Origin: Microbacterium keratanolyticum
GTDB taxonomy: Bacteria; Actinomycetota; Actinomycetes; Actinomycetales; Microbacteriaceae
Reading direction: 5' to 3'
Assembly: GCF_016907255.1 (NCBI RefSeq)
Contig: NZ_JAFBBQ010000001.1
Span: 1,364,001 to 1,428,000, forward strand
DNA length: 64,000 bases
The position numbers and the translations under genes are program-made. The notes under the pieces were generated by a model. The model was not told where the DNA came from. It saw nothing but the letters and a program-made list of their open reading frames with translations, and ran no database searches. Of the stretch, positions 27,642 to 35,536 are shown piece by piece. Positions within the stretch are counted from its first letter, which is position 1. The number at the start of each line of letters is the position of its first letter.

Positions 27642-28376
27642 ATGAACTCTGACTTCTCTGCGCTTCGCTACGCACTCTCCACCCCTGCAGGCAAGACATG
27701 GGTGTTCACGGGAGATTCGATCACCCACGGGCTTCTGCACACCCAGGGTCAGCGCAGCTACACCGAACACCTGCATGAGCTCATCCGCGGCGATCTCGAA
27801 CGGACCGACGACATCGTGATCAACTCCGCCATCAGCGGCTGGCGTCTCGCGCAGATCCTCGATGATTTCGAACGGCGGGTGGCGATGTGGCGACCGGACA
27901 TCGTGGCGCTCATGATCGGGACCAACGACTGCTCCACGGGCGGCGTCTTCCCCGTGATCGAGCCGGATGCGTTCCGCGGCTCACTGCGGAAGTTCGTCCG
28001 CCGGGTACGTGAACGAGGCGCCCTTCCCGTACTCCAGACACAGCCCGGAATCGACATCGCCAACGCCCCCGAGCGCGCGCGCATCGGGGAGTTCGCCCAG
28101 GCCGTGCGCGATATCGCGGCCGAGGAAGGGGTGGTACTCGTCGATCACTACGCGCGATACGGCGAGTTCGGTGACGGCGGTGCCGCCGGGGGGCTGCTCA
28201 ACGACCCGTTCCACCCCAACGGCGCAGGTCACGCGATGCTCGCGCTCGAGTTCGCCACTTCTGTGGAGTTCCCCGCCCACCTGCCCACGATGCGCCACCT
28301 TGAGGAGCGCGTGGACGCACGTCAGCGTTCAGCAGGGACGGGTCTGACGAGGTCCGGGCGCGGCATCCGCCCTTAA
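27642..28376 (+). CDS. SGNH/GDSL-type esterase
   Basis: 244 aa from MNSDFSALRY; a longer reading from 27504 would run through the AT-rich promoter region and is unlikely. Block I is GDSIT with Ser26, block III is GTND, and block V is DPFHPNGAGH with the Asp-His pair. No signal peptide, so it is cytoplasmic. It is divergent from the sugar operon and may remove acyl groups from imported sugars. The ribosome-binding site is weak. Confidence 0.88.
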   Translation: MNSDFSALRYALSTPAGKTWVFTGDSITHGLLHTQGQRSYTEHLHELIRGDLERTDDIVINSAISGWRLAQILDDFERRVAMWRPDIVALMIGTNDCSTGGVFPVIEPDAFRGSLRKFVRRVRERGALPVLQTQPGIDIANAPERARIGEFAQAVRDIAAEEGVVLVDHYARYGEFGDGGAAGGLLNDPFHPNGAGHAMLALEFATSVEFPAHLPTMRHLEERVDARQRSAGTGLTRSGRGIRP

Positions 28377-28380
28377 CGTC

Positions 28381-28414
28381 CGGATGCCCCGGAGAGGCGA
28401 CTCCGGGGCATCCG
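28381..28414. terminator. hairpin between convergent esterase and chitinase genes
   Basis: A perfect 13-bp stem CGGATGCCCCGGA / TCCGGGGCATCCG with an 8-nt loop lies directly after the esterase stop and downstream of the convergent chitinase gene. There is no T-run, so it may act as a bidirectional RNA-stabilising or factor-aided terminator. Confidence 0.65.
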
Positions 28415-28454
28415 CTGTCAGACCGCGCGAGGCGCGCTGACTCCTATCGACCGA

Positions 28455-29996
28455 TCAGCTGCAGGCGGCAACCAGCTGCCATGCACCCCAGGTAGCGGAG
28501 CCGGGAGTCTCACCCTGCGTCCACCAGCGAGCCTTGTAGTCAGAGCCCTGGTAACTGACCGTCGCGCCGCCGACGTAGGCGCTGCCCGCGACCCATGCGG
28601 GCGCGCACGTGGTGCCCGTCGGCTCGGTCGTGCCCGGATCCGTGGTGCCCGGGTCTGTCGGACCTGCGCCGGGGTCACACGCACCCACGAGGTTCCACAC
28701 GGCGTTGGTGCCGGGGGTGTCGCCCTGCGTCCACCACTTCGCCGTGTACTCGGAACCGTTGTGGCTGACCTTGTTGCCGCCCGTGTAGACCTTCGACGAC
28801 GACCAGGCGGGCGAGACGCAGTTCACGCTGCCGGGATCGGTCGTGCCGTCCGTCGTGCCATCGGTCGTGCCGTCTGTCGGGTCTGTCGTTCCCGGGTCGG
28901 TGGTGGTGCCGTCAGTGGTGCCGTCCGTCGGCTCGGTCGGACCGGGGGTGCCGGATCCACTGCCCAGACGCTGCCCGATGACGTTCGCCAGCTCGAAGTT
29001 GTTGGTCTTGTCCCAGTTGACCGACCACGTCATGACGCCACCGATCTTGCCGTACTGCTTCGCCGGCTTGAAGCTGCCGCAGTTGATGCCCTTCTCCAGG
29101 CAGTCGACCGCCTTCACGACGTTCGCGATCGGCTGGTAGCCACCGCCGGCAGCCTTCGGCACCGCCGGCACACCGATGCCGACCTGGTCGGGGCGCAGGC
29201 CCATCTCGAGCTTGATCACGCTGAGCGCGGTCAGGAAGTCCACCGAACCCTGCGAGTACACCTTGCCGTCGGCACCGAGCATCGCGCCCGAGTTGTAGTA
29301 CTGGGTGTTCGTGACCGTCAGGATGTCTTTGATGTTGAGGGTGAGCTGGTAGTAGCCCATCGACGTCGCCTGGTAGTCGATCGTCTGCGGTGCCATCGTG
29401 AGGATCAGGCTGGGGCCGACCTTCGCCGAGAGCTGACGGAGCGCCGATGTCATGTACTGCGCGTTGATGCCGTGCTCGAGGTCGATGTCGACGCCGTCGA
29501 AGCCGAACTCCTGCATCGTCGCGTACACGGTGTCGGCGAAGTTCTTCGCCTCGGTCGCGTTCGACACGATGACGTTGCCCTTCTCGCCACCGACCGAGAG
29601 CACGACCTTGCGCCCCTCTGCCCGGACGGCCGCGACATCCGCCTTGAACTGCGCGTTCGTATAGCCACCCAGTTCGGCGCTCGCGACATCGAACTTCACG
29701 CCGCCGGGCGTGCCCGCCAGGTTCTCGGCGAAGGCGATCGCGACGAGGTTGTACGCCTTGGGAATCTCGCTCACACGCATGGTGACAGACTTGTTGTCGA
29801 AGTTGTGCCAGTAGCCCGTGAGCCACTGCGCCGTGCCCGCGGTCGCCGCAGCAGGCGCGGGCTGTGCACCCGGCTCCGCAGCCGCCACGGGGGCCGAAAT
29901 GAAGATCGCGCTGGCCGCGACCGCCGCAGCCGTCGCCACCGTGGCAACAGCGCCGACGATGCCGCGACGACGGCGGGATGGGGAATTCAGTCTCAC
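28455..29996 (-). CDS. GH18 chitinase with two C-terminal CBM5/12 chitin-binding modules
   Basis: 513 aa. The signal has an Arg-rich start (RRRRGIVG) and ends near APVAAAEP. The GH18 barrel (about residues 50-335) carries the DGVDIDLE motif with the acid Glu174. A Thr/Asp/Gly-rich linker (about 345-390) leads to two repeats with YxxGxxVxxxGxxYxxKWWTQG-type CBM5/12 sequence, separated by a second short linker. It is secreted and cleaves chitin. It is divergent from the alpha/beta hydrolase gene. The linker DNA is low-complexity but coding. Confidence 0.93.
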   Translation of the reverse strand: MRLNSPSRRRRGIVGAVATVATAAAVAASAIFISAPVAAAEPGAQPAPAAATAGTAQWLTGYWHNFDNKSVTMRVSEIPKAYNLVAIAFAENLAGTPGGVKFDVASAELGGYTNAQFKADVAAVRAEGRKVVLSVGGEKGNVIVSNATEAKNFADTVYATMQEFGFDGVDIDLEHGINAQYMTSALRQLSAKVGPSLILTMAPQTIDYQATSMGYYQLTLNIKDILTVTNTQYYNSGAMLGADGKVYSQGSVDFLTALSVIKLEMGLRPDQVGIGVPAVPKAAGGGYQPIANVVKAVDCLEKGINCGSFKPAKQYGKIGGVMTWSVNWDKTNNFELANVIGQRLGSGSGTPGPTEPTDGTTDGTTTDPGTTDPTDGTTDGTTDGTTDPGSVNCVSPAWSSSKVYTGGNKVSHNGSEYTAKWWTQGDTPGTNAVWNLVGACDPGAGPTDPGTTDPGTTEPTGTTCAPAWVAGSAYVGGATVSYQGSDYKARWWTQGETPGSATWGAWQLVAACS

Positions 29997-30153
29997 AGGA
30001 GTCTCCTTGGTTCTCCGCGCCGACGTGCAAGGGGAGCCATACCGTCGACACTGGTTCCGCCCACGCTAAGGAGGGGTCCCGCTGCGGCGCATCCGTGGTT
30101 TCCACATTCCTGTCTTCAGGGGATTGCGACCACGCCCGTACTAGCGTGGAGAC

Positions 30154-30915
30154 ATGCCGGAACGACTGCTCGCGCCCGCAGGGGCGCCCGCCTCGATCGT
30201 CGAGTTCGCACACGCAGGAGCCACTCTCATCGCAGAGGACTTCGGGACCGGCCGCAGCACCTTCGTGCTGCTGCACGGAATCGGTATGGGGCGCAGCGTC
30301 TACCTCGACCTCGTCCAGCGCTTGGAAGGGCGCGTGATCGCCCTCGACCTACCCGGGTTCGGCGAGGCCCCCGAGCCGATCCGCACCCTCACGATGGAAC
30401 GCCACGCCGACCTCGTCGCCGCCTACCTCGACGAATCCGACGCAGAGGACGTCATCGTCATCGGCCACTCAATGGGCGCACAGATCGCCGCGGAGCTCGC
30501 CGTGCGACACCGTTCACTCGTCGCCGGCGTCGTGCTCGCGGGGCCCACGGTCAACACGGCCGCCCGCAGCATCGGCGCGCAAGCGACCTATCTGCTCCGT
30601 GATCTCCTCGGCGAACGTCCGCTCGTGATCTGGCGCGGCGCACGCGAGTATCTGCGCGGCGGGCCGCACCTCATCCGCAAGATGCGGGCGACCATCGTGC
30701 ACGAGGCCGAGCGCGCCTACGCGCGGATCACGCAGCCCACCCTCGTGCTGCGCGGCGAGAGCGACCCGCTCGCCCCCATGGGGTGGTGCCGCGAGATCGT
30801 CGACGCGATCCCCGGAGCGCAGCTCGAAGTCATCCCGGATCACGGGCACGGAACGCTCATCAGCGACGCCGAACCCGCCGTGCGGCTCATCCTGGAGTTC
30901 GCGGAGCGGGTATAA
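30154..30915 (+). CDS. alpha/beta hydrolase
   Basis: 253 aa. Oxyanion motif LLHGIGMG, nucleophile elbow GHSMGAQ with Ser106, acid region RGESDPLAP and base histidine in PDHGHGTLI. Cytoplasmic, with no signal. It is close to the general carboxylesterase or peroxidase-like branch; the substrate is unknown. The stop codon overlaps the first of the 85-bp inverted-repeat elements. Confidence 0.88.
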   Translation: MPERLLAPAGAPASIVEFAHAGATLIAEDFGTGRSTFVLLHGIGMGRSVYLDLVQRLEGRVIALDLPGFGEAPEPIRTLTMERHADLVAAYLDESDAEDVIVIGHSMGAQIAAELAVRHRSLVAGVVLAGPTVNTAARSIGAQATYLLRDLLGERPLVIWRGAREYLRGGPHLIRKMRATIVHEAERAYARITQPTLVLRGESDPLAPMGWCREIVDAIPGAQLEVIPDHGHGTLISDAEPAVRLILEFAERV

Positions 30916-30998
30916 CTCCTTCAATATGCGGTGACAGCGACGGCAGTGTCGCATCTTTTCGCGAGCTGCGCACGCCGGGGGCAGAAACTGAAGGAGTT
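30914..30998. repeat. 85-bp inverted-repeat element, copy 1
   Basis: Bounded by AACTCCTTCA and its perfect complement TGAAGGAGTT. It overlaps the TAA of the alpha/beta hydrolase and ends 2 nt before the TAA of the DUF559-type pseudogene on the other strand. Same length and ends as copy 2, but the roughly 60-bp interior differs. It may act as a bidirectional terminator or a structured repeat family. Confidence 0.8.
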
Positions 30999-31000
30999 AG

Positions 31001-31853
31001 TTACCGGACGGTGGCCCGGGCATCAAGGATGTCGATCAGTGCCAAGCGGAGCCGATCTGGGTGATCCATGATGTCCGCAGCAAGCGGTCGCACCGTCGTG
31101 TATCCCAGACGCGCGGCCGCCAGATCGCGCCGACGATCCGCCACCTGCTGCTCCCACCCCGCATGAAACGCCCGACTGTCGCACTCGATGATCAACCACC
31201 CGTCAACCATGAAGTCCACCCGCCCCACACCGGGAATCCGTACCTGCGTCTCGAACGGCACGCCCAAGGTTCGAAGGATCAGACGCACGAAGGTCTCCGG
31301 ACCGGACTCCGCCGACCCATCGGCGAGCGCGAGCAGAGAACGGAACCGGCGCGGGACGGTGTCGAAGACCTCGATGAGGTCTTCGCGCGTCATGAGTCCC
31401 AGAAAGAGCAGGCTGTCCAACGTCGCCAAAGCCGCGCGCGGCTCTTGACAGCGCACGGCGTGACGAACCACGTCGATGAGCGACGCCACATGCAGAAGTT
31501 CAGCCTGTTCAATGGCCGGATGCCAGTGCAGAGTCGTCGAACGTGCGCGCGGAGTCCGCAACCGCGACCCGCCCCGAACGATATGCACGTGCAGCCCTCG
31601 GGAGCGGTGCACGAAAACGCCGAGTTGCTGCAATACGGAGAGACACGAGGCGGCCGCCGATACGAACGGCCTCACGCACATGCGCGTCGAGGTTCGCGGA
31701 CGCATAGCGATCGCGGCGGATCCGGATCAGCGCACCCGCGCGCACAGCGTTCGCGATGCGCCGCGGGGTCATTCCCTGCGCCCTCAGGTCAGCTCGGCTG
31801 TAAACCATCGGCCGGTACAGGGTGAGGAAGTGTTGTTGATGTGACTGGCGCAT
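31001..31853 (-). pseudogene. AbiEi-type antitoxin domain / DUF559 endonuclease-like protein, frameshifted
   Basis: The N-terminal part (start MRQSHQQ, 31853) has the AbiEi-like winged-helix pattern RADLRAQGMTPRRIANAVRAGALIRIRRDRY. At about 31648 the reading must shift by one base to continue into CLSVLQQLGVFVHRSRGLHVH and the C-terminal DUF559/Vsr-like nuclease region (VDFMVDGWLIIECDSRAFH, LGYTTVRPLAADI). Joined, they make the usual domain order and length of about 280 aa. A one-base deletion or a sequencing error explains the break. Both sides are flanked by the 85-bp elements. Confidence 0.8.
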
Positions 31854-31957
31854 AGGCGCAGTCTCTGTGCGGTGGCCGGGTGCCGAAGCGGCCAACTCCG
31901 CGAGCTGGGGACGACGCGGGGAGGACGACCGTTGTGCAGAAGACCCCAGGCGGACAC

Positions 31958-32042
31958 AACTCCTTCAATTTATGGTCGGCACAGGTGTGAGCTGCCGGGA
32001 AACCGGCGCGGCCCGCGCGACGTCGACAAAACTGAAGGAGTT
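31958..32042. repeat. 85-bp inverted-repeat element, copy 2
   Basis: Same ends as copy 1 (AACTCCTTCAAT ... AAACTGAAGGAGTT) and exactly the same 85-bp length, with a different interior. It lies 80 nt past the end of the Mrp operon, on the far side of the pseudogene from copy 1. Confidence 0.8.
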
Positions 32043-32087
32043 GTTTACCGCGCGGGCAACGGGCCTCGGCAGCTCACACCTGTGCCG
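31977..32087. repeat. long hairpin overlapping copy 2, possible Mrp operon terminator
   Basis: A perfect 21-bp inverted repeat (31977-31997 and 32067-32087; core GGCACAGGTGTGAGCTGCCG) plus an inner stem CCCGCGCG/CGCGCGGG (32012-32019 and 32049-32056). Forming it puts TGAAGGAGTT in the apical loop and so excludes the AACTCCTTCA pairing of copy 2. It lies downstream of mnhG and may terminate that transcript. Confidence 0.65.
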
Positions 32088-32121
32088 CGGCCCACTCGGC
32101 CCCGTCCCGCGAGCCGCTGAG

Positions 32122-32514
32122 CTAGCCGCCTGCGGCAGGTGGCGTCTCGCGCGACTCCGCAAGCTCGTCGACCACGAGCGAGCGCTCGTCGATCGTGCCG
32201 TTGCGGTAGGCCTGCCGCCCGACCATGTGCGCCGACAGCGGTGCGGTCGCGAACTGCATGAGCACCACAGGCACCACGAGGGCGATGCCCGTGACGATTC
32301 CGACGATCGAGCGCTGCGACAGCGCAATCGCCAGACAGATCAGCAGCAGCCCGAGCACCTGGGGCTTCGTCGCGGCATGCAGTCGCGTCGGCACGTCCGA
32401 GAAGCGCAGCAGACCGATCGCGGCCGTCAGGCAGAGCAGTGCACCCGCGAGGATGAGCACGAGCACCGCGACATCGATCACGGGATCCGGGATGACCAGG
32501 TCGAACACGTTCAT
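32122..32514 (-). CDS. mnhG: Mrp antiporter subunit G
   Basis: 130 aa with three membrane segments, starting VFDLVIPDPVIDVAVLVLILAG; the conserved FSDVPTRLHAATKPQVLG loop is diagnostic for MnhG/MrpG. The start overlaps the stop of mnhF by 4 nt. Last gene of the six-gene operon. The Mrp complex exchanges cytoplasmic Na+ for external H+ and supports pH and salt tolerance. Confidence 0.93.
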   Translation of the reverse strand: MNVFDLVIPDPVIDVAVLVLILAGALLCLTAAIGLLRFSDVPTRLHAATKPQVLGLLLICLAIALSQRSIVGIVTGIALVVPVVLMQFATAPLSAHMVGRQAYRNGTIDERSLVVDELAESRETPPAAGG

Positions 32515-32780
32515 GAGGTCGTGTTGTCCCTTCGTGCGACGTATCGTGCGACGGAGATCGATCCGAAGACGCCAACCGCGGCGACGATCAGCAGCACCGG
32601 AAGCGTGCGGATGTGCTGGTTGATCGCCATCTCGGCGCCCAGCACGCAGATCACTTCGGTGAGCAGCACATCGGATGCCACGGCGCGGTCGAGGATCGAC
32701 GGACCGATGACGATCCGCACCACGGTGAGGATCGCAGCGATGCCGAAGACGATCATGATGATGAGCAGGAGGGTGTTCAT
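32511..32780 (-). CDS. mnhF: Mrp antiporter subunit F
   Basis: 89 aa from MNTLLLIIMIVFGI, with GGAGG upstream. Three membrane segments with the conserved RIVIGPSILDRAVASDVL motif of MrpF. One nt separates it from mnhE, and it overlaps mnhG. Small membrane subunit required for assembly of the Mrp complex. Confidence 0.92.
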   Translation of the reverse strand: MNTLLLIIMIVFGIAAILTVVRIVIGPSILDRAVASDVLLTEVICVLGAEMAINQHIRTLPVLLIVAAVGVFGSISVARYVARRDNTTS

Positions 32781-32781
32781 G

Positions 32782-33369
32782 TCAGACGCTCTCCTTTCGT
32801 GCGGCTCGAGCCGCGCTCTCATCCGCGCGCAGAGCGCGATACTGCGCAGGCGAACCCAGCGCACGCACGATGCGGCGCTCCCAGCGCAGCACATCGTCGC
32901 GCTGCCGGTCGGCATCCGCCCGCGAGTTCACACCGATGATGTGCAGATAGAGGATGCGCCGGTCTCGATCGGCTTCGACGACGAGCGACCCGGGGATGAG
33001 TGACGAGGTAACAGAGACGTGCGTCATGATCATGTCGTCGGCGTACCGCAGCGGAACCGCGATGATGGCGGTGCCCGGGTGGCGGCGCAGATTCAGCGCC
33101 TGCGCGGCGACCGTGATCGAACCGCGCACGACCGCTGCGAGGAACTGCACGATGAACAGAGCGGTGTACCAGAGGTTGACGCGCCCGGACAGTTCGATCG
33201 TCGGCAGGCGGAAAACGCGGGTCACGAACAGCGCAACGATGATTCCCGTCAGGAACGACAGCACCGTGAACTGCCCCCACAGCAGCATCCACAGCAGCAC
33301 GAGCCAGAGGAGGAACGGCACCTGCAGCCAGATGTCGCGCCAGAAGGGCGAGCGCATCTCGGGGCTCAT
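32782..33369 (-). CDS. mnhE: Mrp antiporter subunit E
   Basis: 195 aa from MSPEMRSPFWRDI, ATG overlapping the mnhD stop (ATGA). Two or three N-terminal membrane segments, then the cytoplasmic MrpE domain (TLPG-like SSLIPGSLVVEADRD, LYLHIIGV). A basic tail follows. Length is slightly above the usual 160-190 aa. Confidence 0.92.
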   Translation of the reverse strand: MSPEMRSPFWRDIWLQVPFLLWLVLLWMLLWGQFTVLSFLTGIIVALFVTRVFRLPTIELSGRVNLWYTALFIVQFLAAVVRGSITVAAQALNLRRHPGTAIIAVPLRYADDMIMTHVSVTSSLIPGSLVVEADRDRRILYLHIIGVNSRADADRQRDDVLRWERRIVRALGSPAQYRALRADESAARAARKESV

Positions 33370-34925
33370 TCGCCGACCTCCTCGTCTGCGAAGACGAGCT
33401 GAACGGGCTGAAGCAGGGCGTCGCCGATCCGGTCGCAAAGGGCGTAGAGCGGCCCGGCGAAGATCGTCAGCGCGAGAGTCACCGCGACCATGCCGCCCGT
33501 GGCGACGGTCATGATGACAGGGATGCGGCGGCGCTGAGACTCGTCATCGGCGGCCGGGGCCGTGCCGAGGAACGCGGTGTGGCCCCCGGCTTCCGCGTCG
33601 GAGGTGTCGTCATCCTCGCGCCAGAACGCGAGGTTCCATGCGCGCATGAGCGCATAGAGCGTGAGCAGCGACGTGATGATGCCACCGAAGATCAGCACGA
33701 TCATGAGCGGGGTGCCGACGGAGGCGGCCGCTTCGAAGAGGGCGAACTTTCCGATGAACCCGGAGAACGGAGGCAGACCGCCGAGGTTGATCGCCGGCAC
33801 GAAGTAGAGCACGGCGATCAGGGGCGCGGCACGCATGAGCCCCTTGACCTTCAGGATCGAGGTGCTGCCCGCCCTGCGCTCGACCAGGCCCACCGCGAGG
33901 AAGAGCGTCGTCTGCACGACGATGTGGTGCACGATGTAGTACACCGTGGCGCCGATCGCGGCAGGCGTCGCGATCGCGAGGCCGAAGATCATGTAGCCGA
34001 CGTGACTCACGAGCGTGAACGACAGGATCCGCTTGAGCTCGGCTTGCGCAACCGCGCCGAGCACCCCGACGATCATCGTCGCCAGGGCGATGATCAGCAG
34101 CAGCGTGTCGATGCTGTTGGAGGCGAAGAGCTGCGTCTCGGTACGGATCAGCGCGTAGACGCCGACCTTCGTCAGCAAGCCGGCGAAGACGGCGGTGACG
34201 GGTGCAGGCGCCGTCGGGTAGGAGTCCGGCAGCCAGAACGACACCGGGAAGATCGCGGCCTTGATGCCGAAGGCAGCGACGAGCAGCAGGTGCAGCACAA
34301 GCTGCGTCTCCTGCGGCAGCTCACCCATCCGCTGCGCGATCTGCGCCATGTTCACCGTGCCGAGCGCGCCGTAGATCACGGCGATCGCGGCGAGGAACAG
34401 GATCGACGACACGAGCGAGACGACGATGTACACGGCGCCCGTGCGGATGCGCGACTCGGTGCTGCCGAGGGTGATCAGCACATAGGACGCGACCAGCAGG
34501 ATCTCGAAGCCGACATAGAGGTTGAACAGATCGCCCGCGATGAAGGCGTTGAAGATTCCCGCCGCGAGGATCAGGTACGACGGGTTGAAGATCGAAATCG
34601 GGGTCTCTTCGGCGCCGTCAGCGGCACCTTGACCGATCGAGAAGAGCAGAACGGCCAGGAGCACAATGCTCGAGATGAGCACGAGCAGCGCGGCGAGTCG
34701 GTCGACGTAGAGCACGATGCCGAACGGCGCAGGCCATCCACCCACCGAGACGGCGATCGCGCCGTGAGCGTCGACCGTCACCAGCAGCACCGCCGCGATC
34801 ACCGAGACCACGGCCAGCGTGACGATCGAGACCGTGGCCTGCAAGCGCAGACGCTTGCCGAAGATGAGCGTCGCGGCAGCACCGAGCAGCGGGATCGTGA
34901 CGAGGAGGGGAACCAGGGCGCTCAT
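33366..34925 (-). CDS. mnhD: Mrp antiporter subunit D
   Basis: 519 aa with about 14 membrane segments; homologue of NuoM/NuoN proton-translocating subunits. The conserved Glu in LYVGFEILLVASYVL and the Lys in LLTKVGVYALIR and AELKRILSFTLVSH are in place. The start overlaps the mnhC stop by 4 nt. Confidence 0.94.
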   Translation of the reverse strand: MSALVPLLVTIPLLGAAATLIFGKRLRLQATVSIVTLAVVSVIAAVLLVTVDAHGAIAVSVGGWPAPFGIVLYVDRLAALLVLISSIVLLAVLLFSIGQGAADGAEETPISIFNPSYLILAAGIFNAFIAGDLFNLYVGFEILLVASYVLITLGSTESRIRTGAVYIVVSLVSSILFLAAIAVIYGALGTVNMAQIAQRMGELPQETQLVLHLLLVAAFGIKAAIFPVSFWLPDSYPTAPAPVTAVFAGLLTKVGVYALIRTETQLFASNSIDTLLLIIALATMIVGVLGAVAQAELKRILSFTLVSHVGYMIFGLAIATPAAIGATVYYIVHHIVVQTTLFLAVGLVERRAGSTSILKVKGLMRAAPLIAVLYFVPAINLGGLPPFSGFIGKFALFEAAASVGTPLMIVLIFGGIITSLLTLYALMRAWNLAFWREDDDTSDAEAGGHTAFLGTAPAADDESQRRRIPVIMTVATGGMVAVTLALTIFAGPLYALCDRIGDALLQPVQLVFADEEVGE

Positions 34926-35536
34926 CGCGCGTCCTCCTCGGGGGTGTCAGGGGCGGATGCCTCGGGCTCGGCGGATTCAGGGGCGGATGCATCCGCCGGT
35001 GAGGGTTCCGCCTCGGGGGCCGCGACGGGCGCGGCATCCGCGGAATCGACCGGAGCATCGTCGACGATCCACGGAAGATCCCGACTGTGCAGCACGCGAA
35101 TCGGCGCCGTGTCGACACCCACGAAGTCGGTGGTGGCGTCGTCGTCGTCAGTGTCGCTCTCGTCGTCCATGAGGTCTTCTTCAGCGTCCGTGCGCTCACG
35201 CAGCGCGAGGTCGTCCGCGTCGTCCTCGACCGTGTCCGCCTGGCCGAGCTGCCAGGAGCGGTAGATGAGGGCGAGCAGGAACGCCGAGACCGCGAAGGTG
35301 ATGACGATGGCCGTGAGCGTCAGCGCCTGAGGCAGCGGATCGCTCACCGTGCCCTCGGCACCGTAGAACGGTGCGACGCCGGGCACGCCCATGACGATCA
35401 GCAGAAGCAGATTCGTGGCGTTGCCCAGCAGCAGGAAGCCGATGAGCACGCGCGTGAGGCTGCGTTCGAGCATCGCGTAGACACCGCAGGCGAACAGCAC
35501 CGCCATGATGATGATGAGCGTGAGCGAGACATCCAT
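34922..35536 (-). CDS. mnhC: Mrp antiporter subunit C with long acidic C-terminal extension
   Basis: 204 aa. The first 90 or so residues are the three-helix NuoK-like MrpC core (LLLGNATNLLLLIVMG, LPQALTLTAIVITFAVSAF). The rest is a hydrophilic tail rich in Asp and Glu, then Ala, Pro and Glu, which the compact MrpC of Bacillus lacks. The ATG shares one nt with the mnhA stop (TGATG). Confidence 0.92.
   Translation of the reverse strand: MDVSLTLIIIMAVLFACGVYAMLERSLTRVLIGFLLLGNATNLLLLIVMGVPGVAPFYGAEGTVSDPLPQALTLTAIVITFAVSAFLLALIYRSWQLGQADTVEDDADDLALRERTDAEEDLMDDESDTDDDDATTDFVGVDTAPIRVLHSRDLPWIVDDAPVDSADAAPVAAPEAEPSPADASAPESAEPEASAPDTPEEDAR

Noticed and set aside
28615..28960. Tandem repeats or CRISPR-like array
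   Set aside because: These are codons of the Thr/Gly/Asp-rich linkers of the chitinase; there are no regular spacers.
31509..31895. Stand-alone 128-aa AbiEi antitoxin gene
   Set aside because: Its sequence continues one base out of frame into the DUF559 part, so it is the 5' half of a broken fusion gene with no adjoining toxin.
33579..35264. 561-codon plus-strand open frame over mnhD/mnhC
   Set aside because: Arg/Asp/Glu-rich antisense frame against two well-defined Mrp subunits.
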